In this document: positions 1 through 7,037 of the stretch, piece after piece
How the letters are laid out: each line of letters begins with the position of its first letter
Numbering within the stretch: the first letter of the stretch is position 1
Assembly: GCA_966186435.1 (NCBI GenBank)
Contig: CBIFWW010000114.1
Coordinates: forward strand, 1-10,780
DNA length: 10,780 nucleotides
Direction of reading: 5' to 3'
Origin: CBIFWW01 sp966186435
Lineage (GTDB): Bacteria > Pseudomonadota > Gammaproteobacteria > Enterobacterales > Enterobacteriaceae
Translations under genes and position numbers: made by a program
The notes under the pieces: generated by a model
Told to the model about the DNA's origin: nothing
The model's input: only the letters and a program-made list of their open reading frames with translations
The model's database searches: none

Positions 1-56
1 GGTGAGTGATTATAAAAACCTTTATATAACACCGAATAATAAGAAGGAATTGAGTG

Positions 57-2843
57 ATGCATAGCTTTAACCCGTCGCGGCGTCAGTTTCTCCGGCACGC
101 GGTAATTGCCGGGGTATCAGTTTATTTAGCCCCGTTGCACAGTAAGGCTTATGCCGCCCTGTTTGAAGATAAAATTCTCCAGTCCCCGGCCTGGGACCCA
201 GTCACCCGGCGGGTGCGGATGCGCATTGATGGCACCGCCAAAGTGATGGGCCAAAAAGTGTTTGCCCGCGATATACGCGCCCGGGATATGGCCCATTGGC
301 CGCAAAAGCAGGGCCATGCATTTATCCTGCGCGCCACCCAGGCAGACCGGCTTTTTACCGGTATCGATCTTTCCCGCTTAGGGAGCGATCTCCAGCCAGA
401 TAGGATTGTTACCGCCGAAGATTTAACCCGTGATGGCCTGGCGTTCCCGGCTTTCTACGGTGACGATATGCTGCTACCGCAGGGGAAAACCCCGGCCTAT
501 CTCGGCCATGCCGTGGCGATCCTGATTTATCACGATTTCGCCCGGTTCCGCTTCGCCAAAGACGCCCTGAAATTCCATGATGATGTGGTTCACTACGGGG
601 CGGTTACCGGCCCACTGGAGCGCGACCCCTGGGGCACTTTCCGCTTTGTACGGGTTGGCGGGGCGACCTCTGCCGATGATGATAGTTTCTCCAGTTTGAA
701 AGATATGCCAATCTTCCCGGCGGCGATGCGCAAACACTTGCCGGTATGGCCCGAAGGCCGTGAAGGCGGCAAACTGGATGAAACCGGCATGGCCTGGGCC
801 GGCAAAATTGCCGATGAACTTGCGGCCCCGCCAGCCAACTGGCTGGTGATGTCCCGTAATTACAGCACCCAGTCTATTGATACCGCCGCTCTGGAACCGG
901 ATAACGCTAATGGTTGGTACGATGCCGAGAGCCAATCCCTGCATCTGGTGGTGCCAACCCAGTCCCCGCAAGAAGTGATGGAGCTGCTCCCAGCGATGTT
1001 GGCTAAAGGGGCGCTGGCGGTAAAACAGGTCTTCCTCCACCCGTGTTATACCGTGGGCTATGGCTCTAAAGACCACTGTAACTTCCCGTTCTATGGTACG
1101 GTGGCGGCCATGTACGGCGCAGGTTATCCCATCCGCCTGGCCAATGACCGTTATGAACAGTTCCAGACCAGCCTGAAACGCCACGCCTTCGATATGCACT
1201 ACACCATCGGGGTGGATAAAAACACCGGCATTCTTCAGTCCTTCAAGGGTGATATGACCGCCAACGGCGGCGGGCGCAGCAACTTTACCCCGTCAGTTGC
1301 GATGGTGGGGGCCACCGCGGCCCAATCCATTTATTACTTCCCGAAAAGCGATCTTTCCGCCGTGGGCATTGCCAGCCGGGCGATTGATGCCGGGTCTGCC
1401 CGGGGCTATGGCACCCTGCAAAGTATGGCCGCCACCGAAATGATGATTGACGAAATGGCGGAGGCGCTGAAGCTGGACGCCATTGACTTCCGCCTGCGCA
1501 ACGTCCTGAAATCGGGCATGAAAAACACCCAGGGGGCGATACCCGCCGGGGCGATCCGTGCCGATGAAGTGTTACGTAAAGCCGCCGAGCACCCCCTGTG
1601 GCAGCAGCGGGACCGCCGCAAACGCGAGTTCGAAAGCCAATATCCTGGCAAGCGTTACGGGGTGGGCTTTGGCTGCGTACAGAAGGACTTCGGCACCGGG
1701 GCCGAAACCTCTTTCGCCCGGATTGAGGTCAGTGAAGAAGGGCACATCACCCTGTATCACAGTGGGGCGGAGATGGGCACCGGGATGACAACCTCCCAGT
1801 CGGTGCTCTGTGCTAAGTGGTTGGGCAACCCGGCAGACAGCGCCCATTTCTCGGTGACCGACTGGTCTGTATTACCGATGGTCACCAGCGGCGACCCGTA
1901 CATCATGAGCCAGGCGGATCAAGATACGTTACAACGTAACCCATTATGGACCCCTTCCTGGTGTTCGCCCTCCAGCGCCAGTAACTCGGCGTTTTATTTC
2001 TCCCACAGTACCCGGGAAGCGGCGCGGTTGATCTTCCAGCAGGGCTTGTGGCCAGCGGCCCTTAGCCTGTGGCAAACCGGGATTGGCGGCGGCCAGGCGG
2101 CCCCGCTGGTGGTGCGCCAGGAAGATGCCCGATGGGTCGAAGGCGGCCTGACGGCAGCGGGGCTGGAGATTCTACCGCTGCCGCTGTTAGCCAAAACCGC
2201 CTGGAAACTGGGGCTGATAACCGGGGCGACGGTACATGTGTTCAACCGTTGGCAGTGGGCGGAAGCCGATTTCACCCTCGACAACCAGCCCCTGCGTCTG
2301 CCGATTGATGGCCTGGCGGTGCGGCGCAATGGTGAGTATAGCGTGGTGGATCGCAGCCAGGTGTATTACCCGCCGGTGCAGCGTAATAATGCCGCGGTGA
2401 CCTATTACAGCGCGGTGGGTACCCTGGCAGAAATCTCCGTGGAGATTGCCACCGGTAAAGTGGAGCTGTTGACTCACCACTCGATCCTGGAGTGCGGCAA
2501 CCTGATTGTACCGGAGCTGGTCTCCGGCCAGCTTCAGGGCGGTCTGGCGATGGGTATCGGCCATGCCTTGCATGAGTATCTGCCTTTGTACGAAGACGGC
2601 CCCGGTAATGGGACATGGAACTTTAACCGCTATAAAATCCCGATGGCCCGCGATGTGGCGGTGTGGCGGCAGACCGGGGAAATCCTTCCGCCGCTGTCGG
2701 AAACCGACCCGCCCAAAGGGATGGCTGAAGTGACCATGATCCCCGTGGTGGCTGCACTGGTGAACGCGATTGCCGCGGCCACCGGCCACCGTTTCCGTGA
2801 TTTACCCGTGCGGGCAGAACAGATTCGCGAGGTGCTGCAATGA
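57..2843 (+). CDS. Tat-exported molybdopterin-binding subunit of a xanthine-oxidase-family dehydrogenase (IorB/aldehyde dehydrogenase-like)
   Basis: Large catalytic subunit (928 aa) of a periplasmic molybdenum hydroxylase. The N-terminus has a twin-arginine signal, SRRQFLR at residues 7-13, then a hydrophobic stretch and a likely signal peptidase site after AYA (31-33). Family signatures include RGYG at 449-452 followed by a conserved helix ending in RLRN, the glycine-rich GQLQGGLAMGIGHALHE segment, and a C-terminal KGMAE motif whose Glu891 corresponds to the catalytic Glu of the xanthine oxidase family. The length fits the long IorB-type subunits, which carry a duplicated N-terminal region. 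I chose ATG 57 over GTG 54 because the GAAGGA ribosome site (43-48) lies 8 nt before the ATG and only 5 nt before the GTG. The next gene overlaps by ATGA, and the [2Fe-2S] and cytochrome partners follow directly. By family knowledge it would hydroxylate an aldehyde or N-heterocycle using water; the substrate is unknown. The cofactor is probably molybdopterin cytosine dinucleotide, and no maturation gene is visible here. Confidence 0.9.
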   Translation: MHSFNPSRRQFLRHAVIAGVSVYLAPLHSKAYAALFEDKILQSPAWDPVTRRVRMRIDGTAKVMGQKVFARDIRARDMAHWPQKQGHAFILRATQADRLFTGIDLSRLGSDLQPDRIVTAEDLTRDGLAFPAFYGDDMLLPQGKTPAYLGHAVAILIYHDFARFRFAKDALKFHDDVVHYGAVTGPLERDPWGTFRFVRVGGATSADDDSFSSLKDMPIFPAAMRKHLPVWPEGREGGKLDETGMAWAGKIADELAAPPANWLVMSRNYSTQSIDTAALEPDNANGWYDAESQSLHLVVPTQSPQEVMELLPAMLAKGALAVKQVFLHPCYTVGYGSKDHCNFPFYGTVAAMYGAGYPIRLANDRYEQFQTSLKRHAFDMHYTIGVDKNTGILQSFKGDMTANGGGRSNFTPSVAMVGATAAQSIYYFPKSDLSAVGIASRAIDAGSARGYGTLQSMAATEMMIDEMAEALKLDAIDFRLRNVLKSGMKNTQGAIPAGAIRADEVLRKAAEHPLWQQRDRRKREFESQYPGKRYGVGFGCVQKDFGTGAETSFARIEVSEEGHITLYHSGAEMGTGMTTSQSVLCAKWLGNPADSAHFSVTDWSVLPMVTSGDPYIMSQADQDTLQRNPLWTPSWCSPSSASNSAFYFSHSTREAARLIFQQGLWPAALSLWQTGIGGGQAAPLVVRQEDARWVEGGLTAAGLEILPLPLLAKTAWKLGLITGATVHVFNRWQWAEADFTLDNQPLRLPIDGLAVRRNGEYSVVDRSQVYYPPVQRNNAAVTYYSAVGTLAEISVEIATGKVELLTHHSILECGNLIVPELVSGQLQGGLAMGIGHALHEYLPLYEDGPGNGTWNFNRYKIPMARDVAVWRQTGEILPPLSETDPPKGMAEVTMIPVVAALVNAIAAATGHRFRDLPVRAEQIREVLQ

Positions 2844-3394
2844 GCATAACTACCCAACCCCTCTCCTTAACCATCAACGGCCAAAAGATGGGGCCTTTCG
2901 AGGTGCCGGAAGGGCTGATGATGATTGATTTCCTCCACGAATACCTCGACCTTACTGGCAGTCGCCTGGGCTGTGGGCAGGGGATTTGCCATGCCTGCGT
3001 GATTATTATCGACCGGCCAGATGGCACCAGCGAGGAACGCCGCACCTGCATCACAGGGGCCAACTTTTTTAACGGTAAAACCGTGCGCACCGTGGAGGGT
3101 CATAGTACCCCAGCCACCGACAGCGCCCCGGCCCAACCTTCCCCGGTGCAGCAGGCATTCCTGGAGCACTATAGCTTCCAGTGCGGCTACTGCACCCCGG
3201 GGTTTGTTAATGCCGCCACCATTTTTATCGAGAAACTAAAACGCCAGCCGGTGGCCCGTGAGCAACTGGAAAGCGAGATTGAAAAAGCGCTGGAGAACCA
3301 TATCTGCCGCTGTACCGGCTATGTGCGCTATTACGAAGCGGTACGCGATTTGGCCCTGAGCACCCCAGGCCTGGTGACAGGGGGGCAAAAATGA
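2840..3394 (+). CDS. [2Fe-2S] subunit of the molybdenum hydroxylase
   Basis: Small electron-transfer subunit (184 aa, slightly longer than the usual 150-170). The N-terminal plant-ferredoxin-like domain holds C45, C50, C53 and C70, in CGQGICHAC followed by RRTC. The C-terminal helical domain holds C115, C118, C156 and C158, in QCGYC and ICRC. All eight ligands for two [2Fe-2S] clusters are present. The start codon overlaps the upstream stop as ATGA, with GAGG at 2829-2832 giving 7 nt spacing, so translational coupling is likely. There is no signal peptide. Since the large subunit has a Tat signal, this subunit is inferred to fold, bind its clusters and be exported as a hitchhiker in complex with it. 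It would pass electrons from the molybdenum centre to the downstream cytochrome. The 3' end overlaps the next gene by 4 nt in the same way. Confidence 0.93.
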   Translation: MSITTQPLSLTINGQKMGPFEVPEGLMMIDFLHEYLDLTGSRLGCGQGICHACVIIIDRPDGTSEERRTCITGANFFNGKTVRTVEGHSTPATDSAPAQPSPVQQAFLEHYSFQCGYCTPGFVNAATIFIEKLKRQPVAREQLESEIEKALENHICRCTGYVRYYEAVRDLALSTPGLVTGGQK

Positions 3395-4632
3395 TCAAGC
3401 GTATTTTTGGCGGGCTGGTGCTGCTGGCGCTGGTGATAGTGGCGATCCTATGGTGGCGGGAAAACCGCTCCTGGGATGGCCCGGTTCAGCAGGTCAAAGC
3501 CAGCCCGCAACAAATTGAGCGCGGCCGCTATCTGACTCAGGCGGCAGACTGTGCCGCCTGCCATACCGCCTCCGGCGGTGCACCACTGGCGGGGGGATTC
3601 CCGCTGGAAACCCCCTTCGGCACCATTTATGGCAGTAATATCACCCCTTCCGCCGATAACGGGATTGGCCGTTGGACTAATGAGCAGTTTTATCACGCGA
3701 TGACTCGTGGGGTGGCCCCCGGTGGCCGCCATCTGTATCCGGCGATGCCCTACACCTCCTATAAAGGGATGACCCGCGAAGACAGCGATGCCATTTATGC
3801 GTATCTGATGACTCGCCCGGCGGTAGAGGTTGCCACGCCGGAGAATGAATTCCCGTTCCCCCTTAACCAACGAATGGCGATGATTGGCTGGAATCTGCTG
3901 TTTTTCTCTTATGATGCGCTGCCTGCCAGCTCCCAGGGGACATCGGTTGAATGGGGCCATGGTCGCTACCTGGCGGATGTGCTAGGCCACTGCGGTGAGT
4001 GCCACACCCCGCGCGGTAAGCTGGGGCAGATGGATCTCGACAAGCCAATGCAGGGCGGGGTACTGGGGCGCTTTAGTGCACCGGATATCACCCCACACGG
4101 GTTGGCCCAGCGGGGCTGGACGCCTAATGATCTCCAGCTGTTCCTGAGCCACGGCATTACCCCACAGAGCACAGCCTTTGGTGAAATGCACATGGTGATG
4201 GATCTCAGCACTCGTCACCTGACGGCCGGGGATAACAAGGCGATGGCTATCTATCTGATGGGGGATACGCCCCCGCCAGCGGCTGAAGTAAAATCGCAAC
4301 CGGCCAAGGGGCCGGGCCGCACTACCTGGATGAATGTGTGCGCCGGTTGCCATGGGCGCGAAGGGGAAGGGAAGCCAAATGTCGCCCCGGCAATGGTGAA
4401 TAATGCCACCATGCGCCAGCCAGACAGCCGTAATCTGGTGGTGTCGGTGCTTGATGGCTTACCGGCCCAGTCCTTCCCGGCTAACCAACAAATGCAAAGT
4501 ATGCCGGGCTTTGCCGGGGATCTGAGTGACGAGGAGGTGGCGCAACTGGTGAACTACATGCGCAGCGCCTGGGGCGGATTACCGGGGGATCTTCGCGCCA
4601 GCCAGGTCAAGGAGTTACGGGATAAAAACTAA
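3391..4632 (+). CDS. membrane-anchored cytochrome c with three CXXCH haem sites, electron acceptor of the dehydrogenase
   Basis: This 413 aa protein has three c-type haem sites: C54-C57-H58, C201-C204-H205 and C317-C320-H321. Likely distal methionine ligands are M119 (in YPAMPY), M268 or M270, and M371 (in QSMPGF). It thus has three consecutive cytochrome c domains, roughly residues 42-145, 185-292 and 305-395. Residues 5-22 form an uncleaved-looking hydrophobic anchor followed by WWRE, so the haem domains sit in the periplasm. The family matches the cytochrome subunits of acetic acid bacterial alcohol and aldehyde dehydrogenases, which pass electrons to ubiquinone. ATG 3391 overlaps the previous stop as ATGA, making this the last gene of a tightly coupled three-gene operon. 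A hairpin terminator lies 8 nt past the stop. The protein would need the Ccm haem-ligation machinery, which is not in the window. Confidence 0.93.
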   Translation: MIKRIFGGLVLLALVIVAILWWRENRSWDGPVQQVKASPQQIERGRYLTQAADCAACHTASGGAPLAGGFPLETPFGTIYGSNITPSADNGIGRWTNEQFYHAMTRGVAPGGRHLYPAMPYTSYKGMTREDSDAIYAYLMTRPAVEVATPENEFPFPLNQRMAMIGWNLLFFSYDALPASSQGTSVEWGHGRYLADVLGHCGECHTPRGKLGQMDLDKPMQGGVLGRFSAPDITPHGLAQRGWTPNDLQLFLSHGITPQSTAFGEMHMVMDLSTRHLTAGDNKAMAIYLMGDTPPPAAEVKSQPAKGPGRTTWMNVCAGCHGREGEGKPNVAPAMVNNATMRQPDSRNLVVSVLDGLPAQSFPANQQMQSMPGFAGDLSDEEVAQLVNYMRSAWGGLPGDLRASQVKELRDKN

Positions 4633-4640
4633 TCAGGAAT

Positions 4641-4660
4641 GGCCAGCCAACTGGCCTTTT
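4641..4660 (+). terminator. Rho-independent terminator of the dehydrogenase operon
   Basis: GGCCAG (4641-4646), loop CCAA, CTGGCC (4651-4656), then TTTT and a further T-rich stretch. The stem is a perfect 6 bp. It starts 8 nt after the cytochrome stop codon and lies between two convergent genes. On the minus strand no U-tract follows it, so it should mainly serve the plus-strand operon. Confidence 0.75.
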
Positions 4661-4664
4661 ACTT

Positions 4665-5210
4665 TTACTGGATGAAACGCCGCAGGGCAGCAACGATATC
4701 TGGGTTTTTTAATTGATCTACCATCCACGGACTGAAGGCCCAGGGAGCCAGCGCTGCGCTTGCGATCAACGCCTCCAGCGCCACCCATTGGTAATCCATC
4801 ACTTCATCCGACGCCGGAGACGGTGGGCAAGTAATACTGGCGGCAAATACCGGGCAGTATTCGTTTTCCTGGATGCCGCTGGCATCAGTGGCGCAGTAAC
4901 GGAAGGCCGTGCTCAACGCGGTTACATTTGCCACCGTCAGCCCCAGTTCAATGGCAGCACGGCGGGCCACGGCGGCCTCTAATGCTTCATTGTGCGCCGG
5001 GTGGCCACAGGCGGAATTAGTCCACACGCCGGGCCAGGCCACTTTTGCCAGTGCGCGCCGGGTCACCAGCACCTGGCCTTGATCATTAAACAGGTAGCTG
5101 GAAAAGCCAAAATGCAGCGGGGTGATGCTGCTGTGTACCCGGGACTTTGGCATCTCACCAATCGGTTGTAAATCTGCATTCAGCAGAATGACGTTTTCAA
5201 CATCTGGCAT
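4665..5210 (-). CDS. idi: isopentenyl-diphosphate delta-isomerase, type I
   Basis: Interconverts isopentenyl and dimethylallyl diphosphate in the cytosol, balancing the two C5 units made by the MEP pathway. The protein is 181 aa, against 182 for E. coli Idi, and is alignable throughout. Catalytic Cys68 lies in TNSACGHP. The metal and acid-base residues are present as H26, H33, H70, E115 and E117, each one position after the E. coli numbering. The Nudix-like region and the C-terminal PWAFSPWM motif are conserved. The ATG is preceded by AGGA with 8 nt spacing on the minus strand (5219-5222). It is transcribed divergently from dbpA and converges on the dehydrogenase operon, whose last stop lies 32 nt from its own. 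No strong terminator follows it on its own strand. Isomerase activity is normally non-essential in bacteria with the MEP pathway. Confidence 0.96.
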   Translation of the reverse strand: MPDVENVILLNADLQPIGEMPKSRVHSSITPLHFGFSSYLFNDQGQVLVTRRALAKVAWPGVWTNSACGHPAHNEALEAAVARRAAIELGLTVANVTALSTAFRYCATDASGIQENEYCPVFAASITCPPSPASDEVMDYQWVALEALIASAALAPWAFSPWMVDQLKNPDIVAALRRFIQ

Positions 5211-5399
5211 GGCACACTTCCTGAAAAATGAATAAAAATAAGGCCTGGTCTTGAACTGTTAGTGTAGAGCAGCCACATCTAAGAGACTTCATATTAATCG
5301 CGTCAATCAGAAGACAGTAAGGATAAATTCACCCCGTAGGCTGGGGGTGGTATCATGCGCAACGCTAATTATTCCTGTGACTTTATTGAGAATCTCGCC
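5211..5399. promoter_or_regulatory. divergent idi/dbpA intergenic region
   Basis: This roughly 190 bp region must hold the promoters for idi (leftward) and dbpA (rightward). AT-rich stretches occur at 5221-5240 and 5283-5298, but I found no hexamer pair with good spacing and assign no specific promoter. An in-frame ATG at 5355, preceded by the G-rich run at 5343-5350, could start a longer DbpA or be part of the leader. No known riboswitch or leader-peptide feature was recognised. Confidence 0.4.
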
Positions 5400-6773
5400 G
5401 TGAACTCTTTTGCCAGCCTCAACCTACTTCCTGAATCGCAGATCGCTAACCTGAACGATCTTGGCTACACCAGCATGACCCCGATTCAGGCCGCCGCATT
5501 GCCCGTGATCCTGGCCGGGAAGGATGTCCGCGCCCAGGCTAAAACCGGCAGCGGCAAGACCGCGGCATTCGGGCTGGGGATTCTGGCCTATATCGACGCC
5601 ACGCGCTTTGCCTGCCAGTCCCTGGTGCTGTGCCCGACCCGTGAGTTGGCCGACCAGGTTGCTCAGGAGCTGCGCCGCCTGGCCCGCTACCTGCCCAACA
5701 TTAAAATCCTGACGTTGTGTGGCGGGGTGCCATTAGGTGTTCAACGTGATTCATTAGCTCATGCGCCGCACATCATCGTTGCCACCCCAGGCCGCTTACT
5801 GGACCACCTCGAAAAGCAGACCGTTTCCCTGGATGCCCTGCAAACCCTGGTGCTGGATGAAGCCGACCGCATGCTGGATATGGGGTTCGCGGATGCCATC
5901 GACAGCGTGATTAACCACGCACCGGCCCAGCGTCAGACCCTGCTGTTCTCCGCCACCTGGCCGTCGGCTATTGCTGCCATGAGCCAGCGCATCCAGCAGG
6001 CGCCACAGGCCATTGAAGTGGATACCGTAGATGAGCTGCCCCAGGTGGAACAACAGTTTTATGAAGTGTCGCGCAATGGCAAAATCACCCTGTTGCAAAA
6101 GCTGTTGAGTAAGCATCAGCCCGCTTCCTGCGTGGTGTTCTGTAATACTAAGAAGGATTGCCAGGCGGTGGTGGATGCCCTGCTGGACAGCAACCAAAGC
6201 GTGGCCGCATTGCATGGGGATATGGAACAGCGCGATCGCGACCAGACCCTGATTCAGTTTGCCAATGGCAGCAGCCGGGTACTGGTTGCCACCGACGTGG
6301 CAGCCCGTGGGCTGGATATTAAAGCCCTGGAAATGGTGATCAACTACGAGCTGGCCTGGGACCCGGAGGTCCATGTCCACCGTATTGGTCGTACCGCCCG
6401 TGCCGGTGAGCAAGGCCTGGCTATCAGCCTGTGTGCGCCGGAAGAGGCCGTGCGTGCCAGCGCCCTGGAAGAGATGCTGCATATGAAACTCAACTGGCAG
6501 CAGAGCCAGCTGGGCGTGTCTATCGTACCGCTGGAAGCCGAGATGTCCACCCTGTGTATCGACGGTGGCAAAAAAGCCAAGATGCGCCCGGGCGATATCC
6601 TGGGTGCGTTAACCGGTGAAATGGGTATCCGGGGTGAAGATATCGGCAAGATAAACGTCCATCCAATGCATACCTATGTTGCGGTGCGCCGGGGTATTGC
6701 CCGTCAGGTGTTTAAGCAACTCCAGCAGGGCAAAATTAAAGGCAAAGCGGTGCGGGTGCGCTTGTTTAAGTAA
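5400..6773 (+). CDS. dbpA: ATP-dependent RNA helicase DbpA (23S rRNA-specific DEAD-box protein)
   Basis: DEAD-box helicase acting in late 50S subunit assembly, targeted to hairpin 92 of 23S rRNA. Counting from GTG 5400, motifs are the Q motif near residues 7-30, Walker A AKTGSGKT at 47-54, PTREL 79-83, TPGR 129-132, DEAD 153-156, SAT 184-186 and HRIGRTAR 327-334. The last 75 or so residues form the DbpA-specific RNA-binding domain, with GGKKAKMRPGD and a KGK near the end. I chose GTG 5400 because it gives 457 aa, the E. coli length, and places NSFASLN against the E. coli N-terminus; its ribosome site is weak (GAGA, 5388-5391). ATG 5355 would add 15 residues with no counterpart in E. coli DbpA, but has a G-rich sequence upstream and remains possible. 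The gene is monocistronic and followed by a strong terminator. Confidence 0.95.
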   Translation: MNSFASLNLLPESQIANLNDLGYTSMTPIQAAALPVILAGKDVRAQAKTGSGKTAAFGLGILAYIDATRFACQSLVLCPTRELADQVAQELRRLARYLPNIKILTLCGGVPLGVQRDSLAHAPHIIVATPGRLLDHLEKQTVSLDALQTLVLDEADRMLDMGFADAIDSVINHAPAQRQTLLFSATWPSAIAAMSQRIQQAPQAIEVDTVDELPQVEQQFYEVSRNGKITLLQKLLSKHQPASCVVFCNTKKDCQAVVDALLDSNQSVAALHGDMEQRDRDQTLIQFANGSSRVLVATDVAARGLDIKALEMVINYELAWDPEVHVHRIGRTARAGEQGLAISLCAPEEAVRASALEEMLHMKLNWQQSQLGVSIVPLEAEMSTLCIDGGKKAKMRPGDILGALTGEMGIRGEDIGKINVHPMHTYVAVRRGIARQVFKQLQQGKIKGKAVRVRLFK

Positions 6774-6787
6774 CGGTTAATTTAATG

Positions 6788-6818
6788 AAAAACGCCTCTG
6801 TTAAAGAGGCGTTTTTTT
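6788..6818 (+). terminator. strong Rho-independent terminator of dbpA
   Basis: AAAAACGCCTCT (6788-6799), loop GTTAA, AGAGGCGTTTTT (6805-6816), running on in T residues. This is a 12 bp perfect stem including the A/T flanks, about 15 nt after the dbpA stop. The A-run on one side and T-run on the other mean it could also work from the minus strand. Confidence 0.92.
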
Positions 6819-6849
6819 GGCCGGTTGTCAGGCTTTTAAGCCGGGATGA

Positions 6850-7037
6850 AACTGGGTCACCTTCAATTTTATTGCAGGATGGCTCGCAGAGATTTATCAC
6901 GAGGCGGCAACGGAGTGGCATCCCGATGTAACCCGCCTCGAAGACCCGGCAAAAAAAGGAGAATGAGGCAAGTATCCCGGGGCGCAATTAGATAGTCTGG
7001 CAGGCGAATTAATCAGCCAGGAGGCGCAAGATCAGGG
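6850..7037 (+). pseudogene. possible coding relic of unknown family upstream of rpn
   Basis: One reading frame, open from 6850 to a TGA at 6964-6966 and then open again into the rpn gene, reads like a genuine protein: GWLAEIYHEAATEWHPDV around 6877-6930 and LDSLAGELISQEAQDQGW around 6988-7041. No start codon precedes it, because a TGA lies at 6847-6849. The stop at 6964 splits it. I do not recognise the family. It may be the tail of a gene broken when the rpn gene arrived, or chance coding-like sequence. The stretch 6819-6849 holds nothing I can support. Confidence 0.3.

Noticed and set aside
1..53. Promoter of the dehydrogenase operon
   Set aside because: AT-rich with a TATATA-like block at 23-28, but the matching -35 position falls at the window edge and does not resemble the consensus.
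54..56. GTG as start of the molybdopterin subunit
   Set aside because: The ATG three bases later has better ribosome-site spacing (8 nt against 5).
474..1199. 241-codon minus-strand open frame inside the molybdopterin subunit gene
   Set aside because: It is antisense to a gene with clear family motifs and has no recognisable domain; GC-rich codon bias explains the open frame.
2187..2789. 200-codon minus-strand open frame
   Set aside because: Shadow of the molybdopterin subunit reading frame, rich in His/Gln/Arg as expected from antisense codons.
5796..6482. 228-codon minus-strand open frame inside dbpA
   Set aside because: Lies opposite the conserved DEAD-box helicase core; no motif or plausible ribosome site supports it.
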